Positions 31,668 through 41,957 are shown, numbered from the stretch's first letter. The stretch: DNA of 64,000 bases from Parathielavia appendiculata (GCF_033297405.1 NW_026944240.1:180811-244810), one strand, 5' to 3'. Numbers and translations: made by a program. The notes: generated by a model from the letters alone, not told the origin.

Positions 31668-32215
31668 TGGTCGAGGTACCTCGAGGTACGAGCGGATACT
31701 GTTGGATATCAGAGAGCACACCGAGAGACGAGCGTATATCTTCACACCCTTTCCACAGCATACGCTTCGCCACTCAAATCTCCTCCCTGATAGCTCGGAG
31801 TTTTTCGGCCCTGTGTCTGCCCATGCAGGAGCGCCGGGACACTCCTCAAGCCTCGCGGAGTCGGCGATGTGAACTGGCATCTGGGAGGATGACCAGTACC
31901 GGGACACGCAGAATACAGGCGCTTGCAGCGGAACTGAGCCGAGAAGTCAGCTGTTGGTGTTGGTCGTAGTAGGGAGCAAGAGGTAAGAGCGCTCTGTTGT
32001 CCCCCGACCGTACGCTGCTTCTCCCTCATGCTCTCTTCTAAAGATAGATAGCTATAAATAGATAACGTTATCCAAAAATGTCAAGAGTACCAGTTGAACA
32101 GTCTGAAGTATCTTAACAAAGCCCTCGAATCAGTGGAGGTTCTCTACCCAAGCAAGCTACACTGTATGTGCTATCCTCTCTGTTTTGTCCCTCCAGGCTT
32201 CTAAAAGTTCAAGGC
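31668..32215 (+). repeat. duplicated segment, copy 1 (partner 59475-60005)
   Basis: Similarity starts at GAGGTACCTCGAGGTACGAG and continues through CACACCGAGAGACGAGCG, ACGCAGAATACA, GTAAGAGCGCTCTRTTG and the block AAAGCCCTMGAATC...GGTTCTCTA to CTCCAGGCT. Indels are common. Near 32090 a short frame LKYLNKALESVEVLYPSK corresponds to SVKALESGKVLYS in the partner. This looks like a decayed 5' gene end with its upstream sequence rather than a known transposon. Confidence 0.65.
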
Positions 32216-32253
32216 TCATAATCAGAAAATAGAAGAGAGATAGGTGCAGATCC

Positions 32254-32619
32254 TTGCCACAATGTGTTAAATTCGAACTGAAGGATCAAGTTTTGGAGTC
32301 AAAAAAAGGATGGGTTTACACAGATCCACCGGCGATCATGAGGGAGAAAACGACAAGGAAGCGATTTGCAGATGGACCGGTGGGATTGGGCACGGCTCAG
32401 CCAGAGGAGATAGGAGAAGCCGCCGAATCGAAGCGAGGGAGGGGCGATGAGTTCAGAAATGGTGTCGATCAGCTGCCTCGAATGGCGAGAGAGAAGGTGA
32501 GGGCTGAAATACCAGAGCCAGAGGCTGGCAAAGGAGATAGCAATTCGATGGTGCATCATTTGCCACAAGCCCTTTATCCTTTCTGGAAATGTAGAGCCGT
32601 GGTTTTCGAGGTAAATTAA
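32254..32619 (+). CDS. chimeric-looking small ORF, unknown
   Basis: A 121-codon ORF. Its C-terminal third contains AEIPEPEAGKGDSNSMVHH, shared at DNA level (about 75 bp) with the membrane-protein ORF at 11.88-12.33 kb, but here without a membrane segment before it. The N-terminal part (KKGWVYTDPPAIMREKTTRK) is unique. It may be a fragment fused to unrelated sequence and not a working gene. Confidence 0.25.
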   Translation: MPQCVKFELKDQVLESKKGWVYTDPPAIMREKTTRKRFADGPVGLGTAQPEEIGEAAESKRGRGDEFRNGVDQLPRMAREKVRAEIPEPEAGKGDSNSMVHHLPQALYPFWKCRAVVFEVN

Positions 32620-32945
32620 TACCTGTGGGTAACGGTTTGATGAGCCTTTAGACTGGTTCGGCCTTGCGCCCATGGTTTTGAATCGGCTTACATTCCAATA
32701 CTGAAGCTTCGGGTGGAAAATTGGCCACAGACATGGATGCTAATAAGGCACAAAGAGCCGCGTCGTGCTGCCTTGTTCCGTGCCTCTGATAGGCAGGTTT
32801 GCACCAAGCCTACACTCAAGCTCACCTCTTATTAGAGCTGCCCTAGTCCCCGCACAACTCTCGCTCGGATCAGCACACTTCAAGTCCTCTCAGCGGTTCC
32901 GCCACCTCCATGTTCCATGGTGCAGCCACGCACTCCATCGCTGCA

Positions 32946-33222
32946 ATGAGTCTAGTCCACGACGACCGCGAATGCATCATTTCAAACTACAGAATTCGGA
33001 AACATGACTTGGAAGAGTACTTAAGCCTCCGCATATTTCCAGGTTTGTGGGTACGGGCAAGGGTAAGTCCGCTTTGATCCCACCCGAGTCAGAAATACCG
33101 CCATGGTGGTGAAGTTGTGGAATAGAGTAGTATATCGTTCAGCCGTTCACTAACCCGACTAATCCGCATTTTAGGAGGTCGATGATTATTACATCGTAGA
33201 CTTGCCGCGAAAGCTGAGCCAG
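32946..33222 (+). CDS. small two-exon gene, 3' end unresolved
   Basis: Exon 1 (32946-33062) encodes 39 aa starting MSLVHDDRECIISNYRIRKH and containing DLEEYLSLRIFPGLWVRAR. A 112-nt intron (GTAAGT, CACTAAC, TTTTAG) joins in phase 0 to exon 2 (33175-33222), EVDDYYIVDLPRKLSQ, which ends at a further 5' site GTATGC. A third exon probably lies between 33250 and 33470 (for example PPYESPTRRYIAAPPQGSS), but the acceptor is ambiguous. The two introns with consensus signals and in-phase joining make this a real gene candidate. Protein family not recognised. Confidence 0.5.
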
Positions 33223-33474
33223 GTATGCGCTACACCCTATCATCCGGTTTCTTTTCAGTTTTCTTTTGGATCCATCTGCTGCACCATGCAGTCCTTCTAG
33301 TCCGGTCAGTCAGGGTCGGCCTCCATACGAATCACCAACTCGAAGGTATATCGCGGCACCACCTCAGGGATCCAGTCCAGGGCGTGGATGCCATTCCTGT
33401 CGATGTCCAAGGAGATGCTGTCCCTCGCCAGGAGGTCGTTGCCGTCGGTGGTTGATGATTTAGGGGATGGCTAA

Positions 33475-34724
33475 GCCTGGATGGAGGTGATGAGATAAGC
33501 CACTTCTTGTTTTTGTTTTCGCATTTCCGGATCATTACCGTCCATTAAAAACATCGCTAATTGCGGCATCTACAGGAGGAGAGAAGCGAAATCAGAAGGA
33601 CTTTACGGCTGGCGGAGAAGAGGTACACGAGACCTAACAGCATGCATTCAACAAGGTCATCACGGTCATGATGATTCTCTCCAGGGCTGAGGACGGAAAT
33701 AGGCATTACGTTGGCACTCTGAAGGTCAGAAATCGCGTGGGGTCAGTCCTTAGGCGGAGAGGTGGTTCGCAAAGCGCGACTCATATTCCTTGGTACATTG
33801 GTTGCTGCCCACTCCGTTGAGCGAAAACGTGGCGGGACATGCCTTTGTGCAAGGCGAAGGGCTTAGGTGGTGTGCAGGTACATGTATATATAATATCGCC
33901 GCGTATGCTACGGCTTGAACGCTGGGCGCGAGACTGTTTTAATACTGCCTCCCGCGAGGCCAAATGCCTTCTGACATTAGCAGGTAATTCGAGAGGCTTG
34001 ACACGAGAGCACCCTGGGGAAATGCATACCCAGAGCCTCCGAAGTTCAAACCGTCCGATGACGTAAGGTTCCTCCGGCCGACAAAATCTACAACGGGGGC
34101 CTTCTTAATACTCCGGCGAACATCATCTGAAAGGAGTGCCGGCGTCTCCAACGGACTTCATCCGCTATGCTCACTGATGTGCCGGTGGGCCAGGTAGGTG
34201 TCCATTGAGCAGCACGTGTCGAGAGTCCGTCTTCGGGTAGGCGGACCCAAACAAGCCCTCTCGGAAGCGAAACAAGAGTAGGTACACTAGTTGTTACAAA
34301 GACCCCTTCTATAGATATCCCCCTGTCCTGCCGGCCTTTGCTAGGCAGTCTCCATCTCTCCGCCATTACCGGAAAAAGCGGGCATCCGCATGCGCAGAGT
34401 GGATGGATGCCGGGGGTTGGTCAGCCAGCCAGACTTGCCAGCTCTCTTCGCCCGCTTTTCTCGCCCGAACAGGATATCCTCAAAGAGTTATTCCGCAAGA
34501 CGATCGCCTTCTTCAGGATCATCGCGCACCCCACGAGCGCGCTTCATACGGAGCTGCGCATCTTGGAAGGCTTACAGCGCAAATTCTGGGGGAGAGAGTA
34601 CTGATGGTGGATCGCTGGATAAAGCCTTTCCTAGGGATGCCGTCTGGAGTCGTCCTCGGTGCATTCCTTGGCAGACATACCGTAGCGCTTGTACGGCGAG
34701 AGAAGTGACAGGCCAAACCGGAAA
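33475..34724. other. no supported gene
   Basis: Motif-free frames on both strands. This is the downstream region of the small gene and the 3' flank of the zinc-finger fragment. Confidence 0.35.
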
Positions 34725-34960
34725 TCATTCCCTTCGCAAAACTGCCCGATTGTAGCGATGCCGCGCGAAGGCCTTACCGCATTCGCAACTGTACGACCGC
34801 TCGCCGGTGTCTACAACAGATCGTTAGACCACGTGCAGGTAAGGTGAGGGAAAAGGGAGAATGGCGACTTACATTTCATGTACTGGCGCGTTAGATTGCT
34901 CCCACGCGCACAAGCGGTATTGCATACCGTGCAAAGGAACTTCTTGCCCACGCCCCTCCC
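34725..34960 (-). pseudogene. C2H2 zinc-finger fragment with His-to-Tyr changes
   Basis: Minus strand: KKFLCTVCNTACARGSNL then TRQYMK, a 62-nt intron 34872-34811 (GTAAGT, TCTAACG, TTGTAG), then YTGERSYSCECGKAFARH and a stop at 34725. This is a pair of C2H2 fingers joined by a TGERSY linker. The first finger has a tyrosine in place of a zinc-ligand histidine (RQYMK) and the linker starts KYTGE instead of the usual HTGE. Both replacements would follow from CAC to TAC changes. There is no start codon upstream and the second finger lacks its last ligands. It is a fragment of a finger protein distinct from the C2H2 gene at 38.6 kb. Confidence 0.6.
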
Positions 34961-36668
34961 GGCGATCCGCTAAGTGCAGTTTAAGCGTCCGGCAGGGTCT
35001 ACCAGACATCCATATTCAGTCCCCGCGGCGCGGGTTGATCTCCTGCTCATCAGCTTCATTGCGTCTTGGAACGCGCAGACTAAAGAGGGCCGACAGGAGC
35101 AGGTTGCCCCGGGTGCCTGCTTCGGCCTGGTTAGGGTTAAGCCATGACCCCTGGACCCCAGCTTTGAAAATTGGGGTCCAGGGATCCGTCCTTGGTACTT
35201 CCAGACGACTGGTGGTTTTGGATCAATGGCACGGTTGGCATGCCATTCAATCCGGTACAGCGTGCATACAATGCGTACCCGGCCATTCCTCCAACATCTC
35301 CCCTAGCGAGCTTTGGTTGATTGGCTGGGTTCTCAGCTACGGCGTCTGTGAGCTATGACCAACTCCATGCATAAGCGCGCTGGGCCAACCCTTGACAGGA
35401 GCCGTCTCAACGCGAGCCCTGCAGGGGACTACACCTTTTCTGATATTGATATTCTATGGGTCATTTTTGTTGCTGCTGAGGAGCTGCATTCCTTTATCTA
35501 AGACATACAGGGTTGTGCGAGCTAGTTGGTGGATGGCATTCAACCTCCCCACGCTCATATTACCGATTGTCGGCTGTATCTGCCGTTGGAAAAGTCTGGT
35601 TTTGGTTCAGTGTTTGCTTTGTGTGGCTGTCTGTTTTGAACGTGGATCGTGGAAGTGGCTGCGGAAGCGGTTGTTGCGGCGGCTGCGCGAGGACCACTCC
35701 GTCGGCACTCAACTGCTGGTTTGACCGGCCGAGCAGCCACTTCGGTGTTGTCCCGGGGGAGCATTGTACATTAGTTTTCTCATATAATTCACTCTTGCCC
35801 GCTGTGCTTTATCTCACACCATTCAACATTCTCGAGATAATCTTTGCTTCTTCACAATGTCTACTGATAAGCCGATGCTCGAACGTTATCCCTCAATAGT
35901 ATTGAGTTCATTCGACGACGAAAAGCGAGGCATTTCCTGGCTTTATGAGGCGCTTCTGACGCCACTGGGTTGGCTTATGCTCGCCAAAAGGCGGCCGCTG
36001 TAATTGGTATTGCACGCCGAGTCTTTTGTGACACTGCATAGGTGATGCCCCAATGTGGTGCGTGATGCTGGCGGCGCCGCAGCGTTACCAGTTGCTCTAG
36101 GTGCTGAATGCATTCGCGCAGCGGATACCCAGTCAAAACTTCGCAAAGATATCCGGCATAGGCGCGGTCATCGCCGACGAAATCATCTATGCGTGTGGCG
36201 CGCATTGCAGAATGTGGAGGGACGACGGCCTCTTCCTCTGCCTCTCCAAAGACCCTACGACGCCCAGCCAAAGTGTTGGGGACATCGGCTAGACCGGGTT
36301 CGGTCACAGAACGTGTTCTGTGACCGAATTAAGTAGGCGCCCCGCACTCACCCTCCTTGCGGACAGCAGGGTTGGCGCAATGCACTTCGCCACTTCAATT
36401 CCTTGTGACCGTGAGACTTGCGCCCGTGGATGTCCATGGGCGATCCTCCCCGTCACTATCACTTTCCGCTTTCGGGCGCTCAGCGCTAATACTCGCGGCC
36501 ATACACCCACCACGAAGAGAGAGCCGCTTTCCCTGTGGGTCTGAGGATTCAACAAGCTGAGGATCATCCCGCGTTGCTCGGGATGGGGCCGCTCCGTCTT
36601 GAGACGCCGAGCTGAGAATCATCCCGCGCTGTTCCGGACAAAGCTATGACCCCTGACAGTGCAGTTCA
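34961..36668. other. no supported gene; contains a perfect palindrome
   Basis: Plus-strand frames at 35392-35724 (hydrophobic, three possible helices) and 36101-36292 (KISGIGAVIADEIIYACG) have no supporting signals. The palindrome at 36299-36328 is listed separately. Confidence 0.3.
36299..36328. repeat. perfect inverted repeat, 14-bp arms, 2-bp spacer
   Basis: TTCGGTCACAGAAC, GT, GTTCTGTGACCGAA. It could form a hairpin or a dimeric protein site. No target-site duplication or coding frame explains it. Confidence 0.9.
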
Positions 36669-36810
36669 ATGATCAGCCAGACAATTCATCATCCAAACTC
36701 GGTGTATATATGTCTGTACGCCTTGCACATAGCGCGCGAACTGAACTTCTGCATAATCTCCGTATACGGCCCTGGCGACCACTGCACCTCCCCACAGCCA
36801 CATCATCTTG

Positions 36811-37660
36811 TTGCCTCTTCTCGTCCCGATGCAGAAGTCTCTCGACCTCGCTTGCTGGCTGCAAGTCGGCTCTTTTTTTCCACCGTGTGCCTAAGTGTCT
36901 TGAGCATCGCAGGTGTAGTTTTATCGAGACGCCGCTCCAACCGCGAAAGTACTAAAACGGGAATATCCATATATCCACCCGTCTACACCGCTTGTCCGAA
37001 GGCTTTTGACATTGTCTGGATCTCCCACCTCTTAGTTGTCGTCGTCTTCGCTTTGGGAATGTTGCCATCGCTTTTCAACTCTATCGAAGTCTTTCGGGGG
37101 TGAGTTAGCGAAGACGGCGTGTCGGGCTTTCTCTTGCTAAGGGTTCCAGCAGACCCACTGGGTTCGTCTTTGGCCGCAATCACGGGTGCGGGCGCTGTGG
37201 CTGTACGTTGCCGCAGCCGTCATCTTCCTCGCGGGCCTCATTGGGGCCGTCTTTCTCCCTATAGATAGCCACCGCAAGGCTGTGACTTGTACGATAGTGA
37301 CTATCGTACAAGTGTGGTCTGTGGGCGAGTCTCTGGCCAGGATGACGTCCTGGAAGCAAGCGAGGTGGAAGTTATTCCTTCTCCTCGTGGCGTCGGCTTT
37401 CCCTATGGTTGGCGCCTGGGCAGCTTGGCCGTTGCCTTATACGCTGCATCTTCTGGTAAGTGCCTGCTGGAATGGTTGCGAAACTACATTAGCGCTAACT
37501 CTACAGATTATCTGCTTTTTTTGCCACCCGCTGGAGCTGGCGTGCCTCATTTGCATTTTGACACCGGAATTGGAGCAAAGCACACGTTATGTCCCGGCGC
37601 TTTCGAAGCCGGGGACGGGATATGGCGACTTCGGAGCGGGTGCCTTGAGATTGGTGAGTG
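36811..37660 (+). CDS. multi-spanning membrane protein, unknown
   Basis: Hydrophobic segments in order: SRLFFSTVCLSVLSIAGVVL, HLLVVVVFALGMLPSLF, YVAAAVIFLAGLIGAVFLPI, CTIVTIVQVWSVGESLA, LFLLLVASAFPMVGAWAAWP and ICFFCHPLELACLICILTPE, so about six helices. Introns: one after FRG (GTGAGT at 37100 to an acceptor at 37149 or 37152) and one 37456-37506 (GTAAGT, GCTAAC, TACAG), the second joining in phase 0. The first junction does not preserve the frame with the visible sites, so either the splice is misread or there is a frameshift. A third 5' site GTGAGT occurs near 37654. Family not recognised. Confidence 0.45.
37285..37313. repeat. perfect inverted repeat, 14-bp arms, 1-bp spacer, within coding sequence
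   Basis: ACTTGTACGATAGT, G, ACTATCGTACAAGT, lying in the membrane-protein frame (TCTIVTIVQV). It is the second 14-bp perfect palindrome within 1 kb; the arm sequence is unrelated to the first. Confidence 0.9.
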
Positions 37661-37784
37661 TCTACCGTAGGGGTCGGGACAGCTTCGATTTCCGTTGCAA
37701 GGGCTCGAGCTCGGCTGCGTCCCTCGTGCTTGAGAGCTCGTCCGACGGCTCGTGCCCCGGAAATGTGACGTCGGTCGGTTAAAT

Positions 37785-37960
37785 GGATGCGGGGATTGCG
37801 GATCGGGCCGGGCCATGCGGCGGAGTGGGCCTAGCATAAGCGCAGGGCGCGGAGCGGAGAGCCGGGAGGCGGAGCACGACCGGACGGGACTCCCAGAGCC
37901 GGTCAACTCGCAATGGCACGATTTCTTCACTATTCCTGCTGCGTATGTAAGAAATGTTAC
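37785..37960 (+). pseudogene. C-terminal scrap of the C2H2 factor gene
   Basis: About 170 bp resemble 39545-39730 of the neighbouring C2H2 gene (GGATTGCGGATCGGGCCGGG versus GGATTGTGGATTGGGTGGGG; ACGACCGGACGGGACTCCC versus ACAACCGGACGGGACTCCC). A frame reads HDRTGLPEPVNSQWHDFFTI. No zinc-finger part is present. Confidence 0.55.
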
Positions 37961-38611
37961 GGGCCAAGGTCTCTCGACGATCAACTCTCTTATATGTGTC
38001 GGTGGAATTGCAAAATAATTGCCTATTTACATATTGCTCTTTAAATGACTGGTTGGCGCAATTCTTTGCACGCTTTCGGCGGCCGCCGGTCAAACCGTGG
38101 ACGTGCTGACCTCACCCGTGCCGCGACTTTTAAAATGCCCAACCTCTTCTCTCACCCTCCTCTCCTCCCTTATTCCCCTTCTCTTCTCACGTTTCCGTTC
38201 CCTCCCTGAATTGCTCCTCCACCCCGTGCACTTAGAGCCGCTGCACTTCATTCCGATGCCTGCTCCCTTCCCTCTTGGACACGGCATCCCAACTCCCCAA
38301 TCCGCGTCACACAATCGAGCCGGCTGCCGCACAAGGCGTCCACCAGGAGCCGCGTTTTGGAAGAAGTCGGGTCTGGGCGGCAAGAACCAGCAGCGACTCG
38401 AAAAAGTATATTGACTCGAATATCCTCCCCGCACCCAAAGTGCCTGGACTGACATTTGCATTCCAGACCATCTTCGGCGTTTCGTTCTTTTGTCAGGAGC
38501 GTTCTGTGAACGTCGCAATCCCGAGCGATTCTACATCCTAGAACGCTACTCGGACGGCATATACGTCGCGTTGTCACCGCTTCACCCGAGTGCACGTGTC
38601 AGTCTTTTGGT

Positions 38612-39720
38612 GTGCATTCGAATGAGGGATCATGGAATCTTCTCAATGTCTCGACCACGACGGCGGAGTACTGCGCCTCCCTGCCGACAGCACGATACTG
38701 GCTCCAACAGCAGCACCATCAACAGTATCGCCACCACCAGCTGCCGCCAATCCAGCAGGTCGTCTATAGAGACAACAATTACCCGCAGCACCCGTACCAT
38801 GGCGTGTCGTCGAGTTTGATGCCACTGAGCAGCACAGCGGCCCCACCGATCGATCCGGCTCTTGCCAACGCCGGCGGTCGGTCTCCACCTGTCCTGCGTC
38901 CGATGCCCTGTCCGTGGAGTCATGCTGCAGCGGGCGATAAACACTCCGTACGGCCAGGGCCCGCCGATGCATCGGGCTTTCATGACGCCCGACAGCAATC
39001 CGCCTACCAGTGTGGTGGGCTTGCAGGGCCATGAAGGCAATACGCCCGGCATTCCAGGCACGCCTGCGGCACTAGCTGCTGGAACAACTCAGGCGACGAA
39101 CCAGATCCACCAGAAGAATGCTGCTGGGAGGTTCCCTTGCCCTCACTGCGACACGAGACTTACGCCCAAGCGAAGCACTTGAACCGCCATCTCCCCAAAC
39201 GTAAGTCCTAGCCCTTTCCCTCTGATAGGCGTGATTTGACACTTTCTCGCAGACACCGGTGACCGGCCATACATGTGCTTTCTAAGCCGTGAAACCTTCG
39301 CCCGCAGCGACATCCTCAAGCGCCACTCCACCAAGTGCGCTATCCGAGGCGGCAACCCGACTAGCGCCAGCCACCTGTCCCGCCCCCAAGTGTGCGTCAA
39401 CAAGAATGTTGCTGCCCGACGACAGAAGCCTGTGGGTAAAGGGGGCGGTGTGAACCACGTGGATGGTATGGGATACAGCAACGAAATCACGAACAATACC
39501 GCGAACATCAACCCGCAGCTGGCGAACAGAGCCACGCCTCAGACTGGGTGCGGTCGGGGAGTTGTGGGGATTGTGGATTGGGTGGGGCCGTGGCGGCGGA
39601 GTGGGTCCTGAGTATGCGTGCTCCAATGCAGGGGCGGTACCGGGAGCACAACCGGACGGGACTCCCGGAGGCGGGCAACTCGCACTGCTACTGTTGCTCC
39701 ACTGTTCCTGCCTACTGCTA
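38612..39720 (+). pseudogene. C2H2 transcription-factor gene, two frameshifts
   Basis: The N-terminal part is Gln/His-rich (WLQQQHHQQYRHHQLPPIQQ) with SSTAAPPIDPALANAGGRSP. The frame shifts near 38920 and resumes NTPYGQGPPMHRAFMTPDSN and GTPAALAAGTTQATNQIHQK. It shifts again near 39155 between FPCPHCDTR and TYAQAKHLNRHLPK. A 56-nt intron (GTAAGT at about 39200 to CGCAG near 39252) leads to HTGDRPYMCFLSRETFARSD and ILKRHSTKCAIRGGNPT. The layout (CPHC finger, HTGDRPYMC, ARSDILKRH, IRxGNPT) is that of a widespread ascomycete C2H2 factor. The second cysteine of finger two is lost (CFLS). Inactive by frameshifts and ligand loss. Confidence 0.7.
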
Positions 39721-40116
39721 AATACATGAAGAAAAGTAATTGCTTGTACGTACTACCCATTACGAGTACCTTACTTACAAAGACGAAATGCGTGATTCGG
39801 TTGACCTGTTGGCCACTTCCTGAATGCGCAGGCGGCAGTCAGTCAGAGATTGTTGGTCGCGGCAACGTAATGTCTGGAAAGCTCAAATATCGTTGGCTGC
39901 TGGGCTCAGCATTAGTGAGGCCGACTGGTTCCTGGGGCCGTATCCTGTTGCAAGTCCACGTGTTTGTCCGGGCCACGACGCAAAGAGTCAAGCTGCCCAG
40001 CCGCAGACGTAAATATCCCCGCGTTTCCTATTGTTGCCTCTTCCATCTGTTTCTCGTTTGCTCTCTTTCTAGCCCCTGATCTGTACCTGATCCGTATCAA
40101 TCGCCCGTCCGACAGC

Positions 40117-40683
40117 ATGAACACGTCCCGTGCCTACCGTCATCCAGAGGATCGCAATGCAAGCTACCGGCAGCACGGCAATACGCAGGCCGCGACCACC
40201 TTCCAACCAACTTACCCAAGCGAGTTGTTGGAGATGGACTGGTCCAGTTGGACAACGCAACCAGCCCAAGTGATTAAGGTTGAAGAAGCTGCTCACGGTA
40301 TAATTGGCATACCAAGCCACGTACCATCGATTACGCCGAGGCAGCATCGGTCAGCAACACCGTGCCACGCGGGACCAACCAGGGTGATGGAAGAGCCAAC
40401 GTTTTACGTCAATAAAAAGCAATTTCATCGCATTGTCAAGAGGAGAGCCTATCGAAAAAGATTTGGATTACCAGCGCAACGAGAGCGGTCCAAGTCCTAC
40501 GTCCACGAGTCGAGACACAAGCATGCCATAAGCAGACCGAGAGGCCCTAAAGGACGCTTTCTAGAAGCCGAAGAGTTTGAGAGGATGAGGATGGGGAGGA
40601 CAGCGGCGGCCAGAGAAAGGGACAAAGAGATGAAGATGGGCAACAAGGGCACAGGAGAGACGATGGAGAAATTGCCGGTGTAA
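40117..40683 (+). CDS. short HAP2/NF-YA (CCAAT-binding subunit B)-like protein
   Basis: 188 aa from ATG 40117. Residues about 96-111 (FYVNKKQFHRIVKRR) form the NF-YA subunit-association helix. Residues 127-150 (SYVHESRHKHAISRPRGPKG) form the DNA-contact part with the R-H-x-H-A and R-x-R-G residues intact. The linker between them is AYRKRFGLPAQRERSK, unlike usual HapB proteins. A preceding 63-nt intron-like stretch (GTAAAT at 40009 to CTAG at 40072) and a frame GPYPVASPRV with CPGHDAKSQAAQPQ before it suggest an upstream exon, but the phase does not fit, so an older longer form may have lost frame. Expected partner is the Hap3/Hap5 dimer at CCAAT boxes. Probably a truncated paralogue, not the housekeeping copy. 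Confidence 0.7.
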   Translation: MNTSRAYRHPEDRNASYRQHGNTQAATTFQPTYPSELLEMDWSSWTTQPAQVIKVEEAAHGIIGIPSHVPSITPRQHRSATPCHAGPTRVMEEPTFYVNKKQFHRIVKRRAYRKRFGLPAQRERSKSYVHESRHKHAISRPRGPKGRFLEAEEFERMRMGRTAAARERDKEMKMGNKGTGETMEKLPV

Positions 40684-40944
40684 GAAGACTTGTGTGCATA
40701 GTTGTCGGGGGTGTACCTAAAATTTTATGGGACTGTCAAGCAACGGAATATGCAACAGTGCAGCTGTCATTTCGATGTACACGTCTACTTAAATTTTCTC
40801 AACCCTCCCTTTGACTTCTTCAGCCTCTTTACCGCGCGTCCCTTGCCTTAAGAGTACCTTAAAACACAGTGACCAGGAACCACTGAAGTAAGACCCCTGT
40901 AGCGACAGCAGCCTTCTATTACTTCCAACTGACCTGATACAGTT

Positions 40945-41331
40945 ATGGAACCGTCAGCGGATCACTTAGACGTACCGCGGGATTTCCGTAAGAGCGGCCT
41001 CCGTAAGAGGGATCACGATGATCCAAGCGAAGACAACCGCATAGTCCGAGAAAGATCAACATCAAGGCATCGAGAGGTTCAGCGAAACGCGGAGGACCAA
41101 TCTACTACTCTCAAGGCTCAGCATGATATTCTCCAATACAGAGAGGCACCGAGGAAGAAAGAGAAAATGGGGAGGGAATATGGTAATTGGGAAAAGAGAC
41201 CAATCAGGCAGCGGAAGAGAGGGGTGTTCTGTCATGTATGCGAGAAGCAGCGGCCCATTAAGGAGGACTTCTCCTGCGGGGGTTGTGGACATGAGATATG
41301 CGTCCTGTGCTTGAATAAATGGACAGACTAG
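40945..41331 (+). CDS. small protein with C-terminal RING/treble-clef-like zinc site
   Basis: 128 aa, single exon, ATG in good context. Residues 1-95 are strongly charged (RERSTSRHREVQRNAEDQ), likely disordered or coiled. The C-terminus has C96-x2-C99, C111-x2-C114, H116, C119-x2-C122 (VFCHVCEKQ, CGGCGHEICVLCLNKW), enough for two zinc ions in a RING- or FYVE-like arrangement, and the protein stops at once after it. It could be a truncated RING protein. Expected function (ubiquitin transfer or protein contact) is an inference from the cysteine pattern. Confidence 0.5.
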   Translation: MEPSADHLDVPRDFRKSGLRKRDHDDPSEDNRIVRERSTSRHREVQRNAEDQSTTLKAQHDILQYREAPRKKEKMGREYGNWEKRPIRQRKRGVFCHVCEKQRPIKEDFSCGGCGHEICVLCLNKWTD

Positions 41332-41824
41332 GGTAACATGAGGGTCCATAAGATGCAAGATGCCGATAAAAATATGTTAGCGGGCCACAGCACGCCAATT
41401 CCGGAGACTAAGTACCAGAGCAGATAGGGATCTCTATGCGGGTATTGGAGGGGATATATGTTGGGTAACCAGTGTCGTTCCCAGCGGACGTTCGTTTTGG
41501 ATTGGTACACGCAACGGTGGGAACTGCAGGTGCTTGGTGGCCAGAGAGGCAGTGCGATGTGGGGGTTGGGAGTGTCCCGAGGAATCCTGCAGCCCAGCGA
41601 CCGCTGGCGCGGTTTAGGGGTTAGTAAACAAACGTCACGTGACGTTTCCTACCTCACAGGGTCGTTGAGGCTCGTCGTTGAGGCTCGTCAATGGTCGTGA
41701 TGCCACACGAAAGTCGGATTCGAAGTGGCATACAACGCTGCGGGTTACAAATTGCCGGGCGATTACGAGCCGCAAATCTTCCTTCAAAATCCGGTGTTTG
41801 TATAATACCTTGTTCTCCGAGGGT
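41332..41824. other. no supported gene
   Basis: Short frames only, ending at the C2H2 fragment. Confidence 0.35.
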
Positions 41825-41957
41825 TAGCCACTTATCCTACCGCCAAGCGCACGTCGAGGAGAATGGCCCTGCGCGGCAGAGAGCTATAGGTGCCGGGAAT
41901 GACATGGACGGAGTAGGGTATAGCGATACCCTAACAAACAGTACAATGACAATATAA
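41825..41957 (+). pseudogene. mid-gene scrap of the C2H2 factor family
   Basis: SHLSYRQAHVEENGPARQRA and DMDGVGYSDTLTNSTM align with SHLSRPQVCVNKNVAARRQK and HVDGMGYSNEITNNTA of the pseudogene at 38.6-39.7 kb. DNA similarity covers about 130 bp. No zinc fingers are attached. Confidence 0.65.

Noticed and set aside
35392..35724. Three-helix membrane protein ORF
   Set aside because: T-rich sequence gives hydrophobic codons by composition; no homology, splice sites or support.
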